Part shown: piece by piece, positions 17,018-27,704 of the stretch
How positions within the stretch are numbered: position 1 is the first letter of the stretch
Layout: each line of letters opens with the position of its first letter
Source: Amphibacillus sp052055485
Lineage (GTDB): Bacteria; Bacillota; Bacilli; Bacillales; Amphibacillaceae
Reading direction: 5' to 3'
DNA length: 64,000 bases
Assembly (NCBI RefSeq): GCF_052055485.1
Contig: NZ_CP197171.1
Span: forward strand, 1,922,001 to 1,986,000
Notes under the pieces: generated by a model
Told to the model about the DNA's origin: nothing
The model's input: only the letters and a program-made list of their open reading frames with translations
The model's database searches: none
Position numbers and translations under genes: made by a program

Positions 17018-18586
17018 GTGGATAAGTGGGAAATGTATATGGAAATACATCAATTAATTAAAAAGGGTTTTAGTAAGACAAAGGTAGCTGAAAAACTAGG
17101 AATCTCAAGATCAACCGTTCATCGTTATCTAAAAAAGAATCCTTCGGATATGTCTAAGTGGGTTGATTCCATTCAAACCAGAAGTAAGAAATTAGATCCT
17201 TATAAAGAACTAATTTTATCCTGGCTAAGAGAACATCCAGATATGTCTGCGGCACAAGTAGAAGATTGGCTAAAAGAAAGATACGAAGATTTAGAAGTAG
17301 GTGAAAGTACGGTTCGCTCCTATGTTAGAGAACTTCGAGAGGAATATAAAATAAGAAAGGAAACTTCACCACGAATTTATGAGGCTATTCTCGATTCACC
17401 TATGGGTGAGCAAATACAAGTTGATTTTGGTCATACGAAACAGAAGGCAGCAGACAGTAAGGAAGTAAAATTAAACTTTATAGCATTTGTACTATCTAAT
17501 TCTAGATATAAATATATGGAATGGTTGGATAGGCCATTTACTACCCAAGATGTCATTAAAGCACATGAAAATGCATTTAAGTGGTATGGAGGAATTCCAG
17601 GTGAATTGGTATATGACCAAGATAGTTTAATCGTTGTCAGTGAGAATGGTGGGGATTTAATTTTAACACAAGAGTTCCAACAATATAAAGAATCTAGGAA
17701 TCTAAACCTTCGTGTTTGCCGCAAGGCGGATCCAGAGAGCAAAGGAAAAATTGAAAATGTAGTTGGATTTATTAAACATAATTTCGCTAAACATCGAGTT
17801 TTTCATAACATTGATTCTTGGAATGAACAAGGGTGGGAATGGCTTCATAGAACTGGAAACTATAAAATTCACCATACAACAAAAAAGAGACCGGTCGAAG
17901 TATTTTCCCTGGAAAGACAACACTTAAGACCAGTCACCAAAAATATAGATATAAAATATAACTATGAAAATAGTATATCAAGATGTGTCCATAAGGACAA
18001 TACCATTCGATATTTATCTAACCGTTATACTCTACCATTGGGGACGTTTGGCAAGTACGAAACGGTCTGCATTAAGGAAACGGAGGAAAGAGAATTAATC
18101 ATTTATAGCCCTGAAACAGGTGAAATCATAGCAAAGCATACGATCCCTGACGAGAAAGGGTTATTGATTAAAGATAGAAAACATAGCCGTGATAGAACAA
18201 AGGGTATTGATGCATTTATGAATACAGTTGCCGAGCATTTTAATGACAGTGAGATGGCTTATGATTATCTACAAGCAGTAAAAGGGAAGTACCCTCGATA
18301 TATTAGGGATCAACTCCAAATGATAATAAAAGAGACAAAAACAAATAACAAAGAAATTCTATCAACAGCATTGAAAGAGTGTATAAAGAGGAATCTTTAT
18401 GGTGCCACAGATTTTAGCGATGTCGTTGCCTATTTAAAACGACATCGACAAATGGAAGATACACCAAATGATACCGCTAAGAATGTAACACGAGTAAAAG
18501 GAGTTTCAGCTTGGGTTATGGAAACAGAAGCTCAAAAACGAGAAGTGAATGCCTATACTGTCATATTGGAAGGTGATCCAGTATGA
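17018..18586 (+). CDS. istA: IS21-family transposase IstA
   Basis: A 522-residue protein from GTG 17018, eight bases after GGAGG; a 16-codon upstream extension lacks a ribosome binding site. A helix-turn-helix lies at about 18-40 (SKTKVAEKLGISRSTVHRYL). It is followed by an rve/DDE integrase core: Asp in QVDFGH near 135, Asp in VYDQD near 199, and Glu in KGKIENVVGF near 245. A C-terminal Mu-transposase-like domain completes it. It cuts and joins the element ends together with IstB. The stop overlaps the istB start by 4 bp (ATGA), the usual IS21 arrangement. Confidence 0.93.
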   Translation: MDKWEMYMEIHQLIKKGFSKTKVAEKLGISRSTVHRYLKKNPSDMSKWVDSIQTRSKKLDPYKELILSWLREHPDMSAAQVEDWLKERYEDLEVGESTVRSYVRELREEYKIRKETSPRIYEAILDSPMGEQIQVDFGHTKQKAADSKEVKLNFIAFVLSNSRYKYMEWLDRPFTTQDVIKAHENAFKWYGGIPGELVYDQDSLIVVSENGGDLILTQEFQQYKESRNLNLRVCRKADPESKGKIENVVGFIKHNFAKHRVFHNIDSWNEQGWEWLHRTGNYKIHHTTKKRPVEVFSLERQHLRPVTKNIDIKYNYENSISRCVHKDNTIRYLSNRYTLPLGTFGKYETVCIKETEERELIIYSPETGEIIAKHTIPDEKGLLIKDRKHSRDRTKGIDAFMNTVAEHFNDSEMAYDYLQAVKGKYPRYIRDQLQMIIKETKTNNKEILSTALKECIKRNLYGATDFSDVVAYLKRHRQMEDTPNDTAKNVTRVKGVSAWVMETEAQKREVNAYTVILEGDPV

Positions 18587-19347
18587 GCCAGTTAAATCAA
18601 TTACAAGAATTGATGAGAACTCTACGTTTAACAGAAACAGCAAATCACCTTCCTGCATTAATTAGAGAGGCTGAGCAAAAGGATTCCTCCTTTACTCAGT
18701 TCCTCCTAGATGTAGTAAAATATGAACAAACTCGCAGAGAAGAAAAGCAGTTAGAAAAACGATTTAAATGGGCTACATTTCCGTTCCAAAAGACATTAGA
18801 GGAATTCAATATAAAAGAACAGAAATCATTAAGCAATAAACATTTGAATAGGTTGAAGGATTTAACTTGGATAGAACAGTTACACAATATCATTCTATTA
18901 GGACCACCAGGTAGTGGGAAAACTCACATATCAATTGGATTAGGAATCGAAGCGTTAAACCAAGGTTACAAGGTTATCTTTACTACGATGGGAGACCTTA
19001 TTCATGTATTAAAAACGGAAGAAATTACTCGAAAATCACAGACGAGAATGAAAAGAATAAGAGATGCAGACTTAGTTATTATTGATGATTTGATGTTTAT
19101 GGCGATGGATTCACAGGAAGCTAATATGTTCTTCCACTTGATTAATGATTTATACAATCAATCATCCATCATTTTAACTTCAAATAAAGCACCTAAAGAG
19201 TGGGGAGAGCTATTAGGTGACCAAGCAATTACAACAGCTATATTAGATAGAATTCTACACCGAGTTGAAATCATTCATCTAAATGAAGATAGTTATCGAA
19301 TGAAACATAGATCGACCATATTTGGGCAAGAAAGTGTTTCAAATTAA
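18583..19347 (+). CDS. istB: IS21-family helper ATPase IstB
   Basis: A 254-residue AAA+ protein related to DnaC. Walker A is GPPGSGKTH near residues 107-115, Walker B is LVIIDDLMFM near 164-173, and a sensor-type SIILTSNKAP follows near 200. IstB binds target DNA and activates the IstA transposase. The ATG overlaps the end of istA, so expression is coupled. Length and motifs are standard and no damage is visible. Confidence 0.93.
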   Translation: MSQLNQLQELMRTLRLTETANHLPALIREAEQKDSSFTQFLLDVVKYEQTRREEKQLEKRFKWATFPFQKTLEEFNIKEQKSLSNKHLNRLKDLTWIEQLHNIILLGPPGSGKTHISIGLGIEALNQGYKVIFTTMGDLIHVLKTEEITRKSQTRMKRIRDADLVIIDDLMFMAMDSQEANMFFHLINDLYNQSSIILTSNKAPKEWGELLGDQAITTAILDRILHRVEIIHLNEDSYRMKHRSTIFGQESVSN

Positions 19348-19503
19348 TGAGCATAAATTGTGTCTTTTTACTTGACGGTCACACCACCTCATCAAAAACT
19401 AAATATGCACTTTGAGTCCATTGTTTCACGATTCAGATCCCACTTACTTACCTCTTTTCGATATATTTGAGTACGGTGGATAAATTTTACCACCTTTTGC
19501 AGG

Positions 19504-19536
19504 GCACCTTATAAAATGATGAGGTGCTCTTTTGAT
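19504..19536 (+). terminator. Terminator-like hairpin right of IS21
   Basis: GGCACCT and AGGTGCT flank a 12-14 nt loop, followed by CTTTTGATTTT. It lies between the IS21 element and the CRISPR array and may stop read-through from istAB. No gene is visible from 19384 to 19743. Confidence 0.5.
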
Positions 19537-19743
19537 TTTGAGGGTATAGATTAGACTACAAAAAATTAAACAGGTATGGAGCCCGAATTTGACTAACAAT
19601 CCACCATTACCGAAAATCACCAATCCGATTATAGAGAACAAACGATTAAAGTAATGGTTGATTATGGTCAATACAGATTCTAATTCATATACCGCATAAG
19701 GTACGCTACATATAGTCTTTCATTAGAAAAAGAAGGGACAAAG

Positions 19744-22700
19744 ATTTCAACCTACATACCTATAAAGGATGTGATTTCTGTATCGCCATCTGTCGCCTTT
19801 ACAATGAGAGATTTCAATCCACGCACCCATAAAGGATGCGATTTATGTATTCTTGCTGTTTATCAAGCCGATCAAATTTCAATCCACGCACCCATAAAGG
19901 ATGCGATCTATTTTTTCCAATTAAAATCCCCTCCCTTCGTTTAATTTCAATCCACGCACCCATAAAGGATGCGATCTCCGAACGCTTAATCGTCGATAAA
20001 TCTTTACCATTTCAATCCACGCACCCATAAAGGATGCGATCTCAACCAAGCCGGATCAAGGGAATAAGGTATGTCATTTCAATCCACGCACCCATAAAGG
20101 ATGCGATATATAAGTGCGAATGCGCATGCGGGAATGAAGTATTTCAATCCACGCACCCATAAAGGATGCGATGCTTTTGCCCTAAAACTAGCTGAATTTG
20201 CTAGAAAAATTTCAATCCACGCACCCATAAAGGATGCGATCTGCCAAAGCTGGCAGAAATGACAACCATTAGAATTTCAATCCACGCACCCATAAAGGAT
20301 GCGATACTTCTGGCTTTTCGTCAAAACGAATCGTACAAATTTCAATCCACGCACCCATAAAGGATGCGATTTGTCCGGAAAGACTATACATTTAGGTCGT
20401 TTTATTTCAATCCACGCACCCATAAAGGATGCGATTTTAAACCTGAGAAAGGAGGCACTTACCATGCAAATTTCAATCCACGCACCCATAAAGGATGCGA
20501 TCACCTCATTTCGTGTCTTTTTAAGACACTTTTAATTTCAATCCACGCACCCATAAAGGATGCGATCTGACAAGTTAAAACTTCCATTCCCGTTAACAAT
20601 TTCAATCCACGCACCCATAAAGGATGCGATGAAAATGCCAAATGTAGAGGACGTGACCGAAGTATTTCAATCCACGCACCCATAAAGGATGCGATTGCCT
20701 CTTTATAGCCTTCCTCAAGCACACCTTTCATTTCAATCCACGCACCCATAAAGGATGCGATCTTAGTTGATCCACAATCTTTCTTGTTTCGTCCGACATT
20801 TCAATCCACGCACCCATAAAGGATGCGATACCCTTCGTTAATCAAATCAGATTCAGATTTACATTTCAATCCACGCACCCATAAAGGATGCGATATAGAT
20901 GACCGCCCCTTCACGTCCTCCATCCTGTATTTCAATCCACGCACCCATAAAGGATGCGATCATCTGTATCGTTTCTGATAAAATAGATCTCTTTATTTCA
21001 ATCCACGCACCCATAAAGGATGCGATTCAACATGATATCGTGCATAGCCTTCCGCATTTATTTCAATCCACGCACCCATAAAGGATGCGATAATTCATTC
21101 ATTGCTCTGCCCCCTCATAAAAAGCTATTTCAATCCACGCACCCATAAAGGATGCGATTTTCCTGATCTGAGTTAGTAGGTTGATAGTTTTCATTTCAAT
21201 CCACGCACCCATAAAGGATGCGATAAATATATACGAAAATTCATATCATGTCAATATATTTCAATCCACGCACCCATAAAGGATGCGATCACAAAGCAGT
21301 GGAATAGTGGGGCAAGTATTGAGATTTCAATCCACGCACCCATAAAGGATGCGATGTTATCTGTCTACGGTTTTATTGGTGGCTGGCAATTTCAATCCAC
21401 GCACCCATAAAGGATGCGATTCAGGTGGTCTTGGCAAGGTGGATTGCGGTCGTATTTCAATCCACGCACCCATAAAGGATGCGATGCTTTTCAGCAGCAT
21501 ATTGAGCTAATAAACTTTGATTTCAATCCACGCACCCATAAAGGATGCGATGCAAATTTGTCACATAAGCACCATTTGCGTTTTATTTCAATCCACGCAC
21601 CCATAAAGGATGCGATAATGATGGACTGGTTGGTGCTTTTAAGAAACTCTATTTCAATCCACGCACCCATAAAGGATGCGATTTTGCTCGTCCCCATATT
21701 TCTGGGTAGGCATTGCTATTTCAATCCACGCACCCATAAAGGATGCGATCTACTGTTGCGCTCAAACTTTTTGAGTGGTCATATATTTCAATCCACGCAC
21801 CCATAAAGGATGCGATTAAAGGTTTCTAAAACCTTTTTATCAATACTACATTTCAATCCACGCACCCATAAAGGATGCGATCGGGATCATCTTAACTGAA
21901 CCAAGCCTTATCAAAATTTCAATCCACGCACCCATAAAGGATGCGATTAATACCTTCTTTTTCTTCTAATAAATCAAAAATATTTCAATCCACGCACCCA
22001 TAAAGGATGCGATACGATAGTTATAAAAAACACACAATTGTATTAGTATTTCAATCCACGCACCCATAAAGGATGCGATAAAGGTATCACCTCGGTAGAT
22101 TGGGTGACCAAAATTTCAATCCACGCACCCATAAAGGATGCGATCTTGTGGCAGAAAAAACAGCGTCATATAACATAACATTTCAATCCACGCACCCATA
22201 AAGGATGCGATACACATTTATAAACAGTCACTATTTTACACAACGTATTTCAATCCACGCACCCATAAAGGATGCGATTTTGAAGATGGATATCAAGCTG
22301 TTGCTGCAGTTATTTCAATCCACGCACCCATAAAGGATGCGATCACAAATGGCTTGTCAGTTTGCCAATTGTGTCATATTTCAATCCACGCACCCATAAA
22401 GGATGCGATCAATCCGCAAGCTAGAAATGCCCGAGTATGTAATATTTCAATCCACGCACCCATAAAGGATGCGATGAACAGTTTTTAAAGACAAAAGAAT
22501 TAAAAATTATTTCAATCCACGCACCCATAAAGGATGCGATAATAATAAATCTTTTTCTCGTATCTTGCTGCAAATTTCAATCCACGCACCCATAAAGGAT
22601 GCGATTTTTTTCAATCCGTACTCCCTTAGTTCGGGAGTATTTCAATCCACGCACCCATAAAGGATGCGATCGCGGCGAATATATCGCCGCTGTTGGTGGC

Positions 22701-25700
22701 GGAGTTATTTCAATCCACGCACCCATAAAGGATGCGATACTACGGTTCTAAAGTTGAAATGATTCCTATTTCTATTTCAATCCACGCACCCATAAAGGAT
22801 GCGATTTAAATTTGCGCCTAACCCTGGTCCCGAACCAGGGATTTCAATCCACGCACCCATAAAGGATGCGATGGCAACTGCGGTCTATGTGACTGTCGCT
22901 CTGTTCCATTTCAATCCACGCACCCATAAAGGATGCGATTTGTTTTCACCATCTTTTTCAATCTTTCCAACTTCTATTTCAATCCACGCACCCATAAAGG
23001 ATGCGATGGTAGAATTGCAAATGCTCATGGTTTGAAAACAATTTCAATCCACGCACCCATAAAGGATGCGATATTTCTTAATAAAAATAAAGAGTTGCCA
23101 CACTTATTTCAATCCACGCACCCATAAAGGATGCGATTTTCCTCTAGGTGTATCCAGTTTGGTTACCCCTATTTCAATCCACGCACCCATAAAGGATGCG
23201 ATGGCAACTGCGGTCTATGTGACTGTCGCTCTGTTCCATTTCAATCCACGCACCCATAAAGGATGCGATATACTTTACCTACAATAATCCGCTGAAGTGA
23301 GGTATTTCAATCCACGCACCCATAAAGGATGCGATGATTTAGGCGCAGAGATTAACATAAATTTTAACATTTCAATCCACGCACCCATAAAGGATGCGAT
23401 GCAGACAACTTTATTAACCTATCTGATGGAAACATTTCAATCCACGCACCCATAAAGGATGCGATCAGGGATAACAATTGATAACATAAATTATAATGAT
23501 GATTTCAATCCACGCACCCATAAAGGATGCGATCGTGGCAGTATACGATTAGTCGATATACAAAAGGATTTCAATCCACGCACCCATAAAGGATGCGATT
23601 CCCAAGCGCAACTTATAATCGGACATTTAGATGCAATTTCAATCCACGCACCCATAAAGGATGCGATAAATATGAGTTTTTATATTACACCAAAAGAATA
23701 TATTTCAATCCACGCACCCATAAAGGATGCGATCTTGCGTTAGGTGATGGTGACTTTCGCAAGGCGATTTCAATCCACGCACCCATAAAGGATGCGATTT
23801 TTGTTGCCAATTCTTGTTTGGCTAATGATTGATTTCAATCCACGCACCCATAAAGGATGCGATGGCAATTAAAAGCAATAGTTAATAAAGCAGGCGATTT
23901 CAATCCACGCACCCATAAAGGATGCGATCATGCATTTGCACAACTAATGGGATCGCTTTTTCTGATTTCAATCCACGCACCCATAAAGGATGCGATTTTT
24001 CTTAATTGATAATTTTCCTGAGTTAATTTTATTTCAATCCACGCACCCATAAAGGATGCGATCTCAAAAGTTCCATTACTCAACCTCCTCGTGCTTATTT
24101 CAATCCACGCACCCATAAAGGATGCGATGCAGGCTTACCAATTGAAGTTGACGGAATAACAATTTCAATCCACGCACCCATAAAGGATGCGATCAAGCAA
24201 GTGGGCAAAAGAACTAAATATCACCAAAATTTCAATCCACGCACCCATAAAGGATGCGATACCATTGCAATTTCTTTTGCTGTGTCTAAAAACAATTTCA
24301 ATCCACGCACCCATAAAGGATGCGATAGCGAGTTCGTTGGCAGTCGAATAAGAAGCCTTAATTTCAATCCACGCACCCATAAAGGATGCGATAGTGCAGG
24401 TCTACCAATCGAAGTAGAGGCAATAACGATTTCAATCCACGCACCCATAAAGGATGCGATAAATAGATTTTAGCTTTAAAGACGATTCAGAGGATTTCAA
24501 TCCACGCACCCATAAAGGATGCGATGTTATATGGTGGGGAAACCTTTAAGGGATATAAAATTTCAATCCACGCACCCATAAAGGATGCGATTGCGGTATG
24601 CTATAACATGCTTCCATATCGTTTTATTTCAATCCACGCACCCATAAAGGATGCGATTGCAGATATAGCTAAAAACGCAAAAGAGTACATCAATTTCAAT
24701 CCACGCACCCATAAAGGATGCGATTTAATTTCCAAAGCAGGATAAAGGTTAAACCGAAATTTCAATCCACGCACCCATAAAGGATGCGATTCAGTGGTAT
24801 GTAGATGGTGATAATAAGAATGGTATTTCAATCCACGCACCCATAAAGGATGCGATATGTACGATTTATTATCTTTAAAAACAGACGTTATTTCAATCCA
24901 CGCACCCATAAAGGATGCGATATGCTGTGGGAATTGTTTTAAGTGGTGATTTTAATTTCAATCCACGCACCCATAAAGGATGCGATTTTTGGGTGTGTTG
25001 GGTAGCCGTCATCTCTTGTATTTCAATCCACGCACCCATAAAGGATGCGATCGTGTTTTCCCGAAGATCCGCTATCGTTGGTGGATTTCAATCCACGCAC
25101 CCATAAAGGATGCGATCACTGGCAAAAGTAAAGTGTCTGGAATGACGCTTATTTCAATCCACGCACCCATAAAGGATGCGATTTTTCAGCCCACACTCTA
25201 AATATAAGGTGTTGAATTTCAATCCACGCACCCATAAAGGATGCGATGAAGGTGTGGCTATCTGTAATATCTTAAAACGGCATATTTCAATCCACGCACC
25301 CATAAAGGATGCGATTTGATATTAATAAAACTTGGGGATATTCAAGTAATTTCAATCCACGCACCCATAAAGGATGCGATGATCATGGATTAAAAATATA
25401 TCGAAACTATGGAGATTTCAATCCACGCACCCATAAAGGATGCGATTTCATTCATTGCTCTGCCCCCTCGTAAAAAGCTATTTCAATCCACGCACCCATA
25501 AAGGATGCGATCAAGTGGGCGTGTCAGCGTTTTTTATATGATATAATTTCAATCCACGCACCCATAAAGGATGCGATTTCAAAATCTATTAAATTTATTC
25601 TATAAGTTAGGTATTTCAATCCACGCACCCATAAAGGATGCGATAAAGGTATCACCTCGGTAGATTGGGTGACCAAAATTTCAATCCACGCACCCATAAA

Positions 25701-27233
25701 GGATGCGATTTCTTGTCCGAATCTCCAACAACGTCTAATTGCTTATTTCAATCCACGCACCCATAAAGGATGCGATCGTAGACCTTTTCACTTACTGATA
25801 AATCTAAATTATTTCAATCCACGCACCCATAAAGGATGCGATTTACTTCCGGTAGCTTACCTTCCACTCCCGCTTGATTTCAATCCACGCACCCATAAAG
25901 GATGCGATCAACAAGGATTATATCAAACTATCAACGGCAGAATTTCAATCCACGCACCCATAAAGGATGCGATAGTTTTCACCAAATGTCCATGAAGTTC
26001 CAAAGTCTATTTCAATCCACGCACCCATAAAGGATGCGATAATATCATAACTAATGTGTACCCTTTGAACGTTTATTTCAATCCACGCACCCATAAAGGA
26101 TGCGATATAATTCAGGTATTAGGTCTGATCAACACCAAAAATTTCAATCCACGCACCCATAAAGGATGCGATCATCTGATTCCTGATCGCATACAGGAAA
26201 TCAGATATATTTCAATCCACGCACCCATAAAGGATGCGATGACCTAAGAAAATTTAATGCTATCGTCCTTGATATTTCAATCCACGCACCCATAAAGGAT
26301 GCGATACTCGCCCTCAAACGCACACAAAAATCCGTTTTTATTTCAATCCACGCACCCATAAAGGATGCGATGAGTTTTAGAAACGAGGATGGAACAGAAT
26401 AGAAATTTCAATCCACGCACCCATAAAGGATGCGATATGATTGATCACAAAAAATCGGTTGATTGTGTCTATTTCAATCCACGCACCCATAAAGGATGCG
26501 ATTTCATCTATTAATTGATCTATCCAATCAATAAAAATTTCAATCCACGCACCCATAAAGGATGCGATGTGGGGATTTTATTGATTTAGCTATTTAATTT
26601 GGAATTTCAATCCACGCACCCATAAAGGATGCGATATACCGTTTAAAGTGGGCATATGATCCAAATATTATTTCAATCCACGCACCCATAAAGGATGCGA
26701 TCGGAGCAGGTTCGGGAAAATCGCACTACGTGGCTCAAATTTCAATCCACGCACCCATAAAGGATGCGATGAGCAAATGGGCAAATGAATTAGGTATCAC
26801 TAAAATTTCAATCCACGCACCCATAAAGGATGCGATAAACTACGCTCGTTTAAATGCTGTTTGTGGGAGGTATTTCAATCCACGCACCCATAAAGGATGC
26901 GATACGTCTGCATCTTGCTCAATGCTCCCGCTATCACATTTCAATCCACGCACCCATAAAGGATGCGATGGTAAAATCACTGGTGGGATTCCCGCTTGCG
27001 AAGATTTCAATCCACGCACCCATAAAGGATGCGATTTTTAATCGACCTTTTCCAGCCGATTGTTCCCGTATTTCAATCCACGCACCCATAAAGGATGCGA
27101 TGTTAAATGTTCATCCGCGAAAATGACGCAATAAACATTTCAATCCACGCACCCATAAAGGATGCGATAGGTTATCAGATTATCGTTGACGAAACCTGCA
27201 CATTTCAATCCACGCACCCATAAAGGATGCGAT
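19744..27233 (-). CRISPR. Type I-C CRISPR array, about 114 repeats
   Basis: My manual count is 114 copies of a 32-bp repeat separated by 113 spacers of about 33-37 bp. On the plus strand the repeat starts ATTTCAATCCACGCACCC and ends AAAGGATGCGAT. Its reverse complement starts ATCGCATCC and ends GTGGATTGAAAT, the classical I-C orientation with the GATTGAAAT 5' handle. Transcription is therefore on the minus strand, starting at the cas2-proximal end. GCATCC and GGGTGC can form the crRNA hairpin with one G-U pair. Repeats look identical throughout, except the leader-distal copy (19744-19775), which carries several changes. Two spacers occur twice and others come as near-duplicate pairs. Confidence 0.98.
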
Positions 27234-27405
27234 AGCGCACTTCACAATCCCTTTAATATCAAGGTTTAAAAGCTTATAAAGTGCTAACCTAAATTTCTTA
27301 TTAAAAAATTTATAAAAAATAGAATAAAAATCTTTGAAAAGCCTTTGTTTTAGGGAGGTGCTAACCTCACTAGTATTTGATGTTTGCTTAGGGTTAGCAC
27401 CATGG
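27234..27405 (-). promoter_or_regulatory. CRISPR leader
   Basis: A 172-bp AT-rich segment between the last repeat and the end of cas2. Orientation and the intact terminal repeat place the leader here. It contains three copies of a GTGCTAACC motif: 27281-27290 and 27357-27366 in the same direction, and 27391-27401 inverted (GGGTTAGCACC). The two outer ones next to cas2 form an inverted pair about 24 bp apart. Such leader motifs may bind a host factor or Cas1-Cas2 during spacer integration, or form an RNA hairpin downstream of cas2; neither is proven by sequence. Confidence 0.7.
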
Positions 27406-27696
27406 TCAAAATATGAGGGGTTCTTCTAAATCGAGTACTTCTTTTACCCCGAAATGTTCTACTTTTGATTTGTGGTTGTTACCTAAACGGTAAAATCTAA
27501 TACTATCTTTTTTCAAGTCGATTTGGCTTAGAAGTTTATTTTTAAACTCGATAAATTGTGTGCTGTCAATAATACATTCAAATACAGAGTTTTGGACTCT
27601 TTGACCATAATTTTGACAGATTTTTGCGACCTTTCGTAATCTTCTCTCTCCTCCAGAACTAGAAGTGCTGACATCATATGTAACTACAATTAGCAT
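27406..27696 (-). CDS. cas2: CRISPR-associated endoribonuclease-fold protein Cas2
   Basis: A 96-residue Cas2 starting at the ATG at 27696, preceded by GGAAGTAGG; a longer upstream frame runs through cas1 and is rejected. The N-terminal LIVVTYDVS holds the conserved first-strand Asp, and GERRLRKVAKICQNYGQRVQNSVFECIID matches the I-C Cas2 pattern. It forms the integration complex with Cas1 and inserts new spacers at the leader end. The stop is next to the leader. The gene follows cas1 by 8 bp. Confidence 0.95.
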   Translation of the reverse strand: MLIVVTYDVSTSSSGGERRLRKVAKICQNYGQRVQNSVFECIIDSTQFIEFKNKLLSQIDLKKDSIRFYRLGNNHKSKVEHFGVKEVLDLEEPLIF

Positions 27697-27704
27697 CAAA
27701 ACAC

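Larger units (their letters stand above)
16884..19383. mobile_element. IS21-family insertion sequence, complete
   Basis: A 2.5-kb element carrying istA and istB. The ends are imperfect inverted repeats: left TGTGACTG, right (reverse complement) TGTGACCG, and both ends carry TAAAAAGACACA further in, as in IS21 elements with multiple terminal transposase sites. A 5-bp direct repeat CCACC flanks it (16879-16883 and 19384-19388), which fits IS21 target duplications of 4-8 bp. Both genes are intact, so it may be active. It inserted in the gap between the isomerase gene and the CRISPR array; the target carries no recognisable gene. Confidence 0.85.

Noticed and set aside
20502..20534. Spacer matching the IS21 end (shared GTGTCTTTTTA)
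   Set aside because: Only 11 bp are shared and the spacer forms its own hairpin; too short to claim self-targeting.
19836..27126. Many open frames of 60-130 codons within the CRISPR array
   Set aside because: They are the 32-bp repeat read in open frames (recurring ISIHAPIKDA, FNPRTHKGCD or SFMGAWIEI) with spacers in between; no ribosome binding sites.
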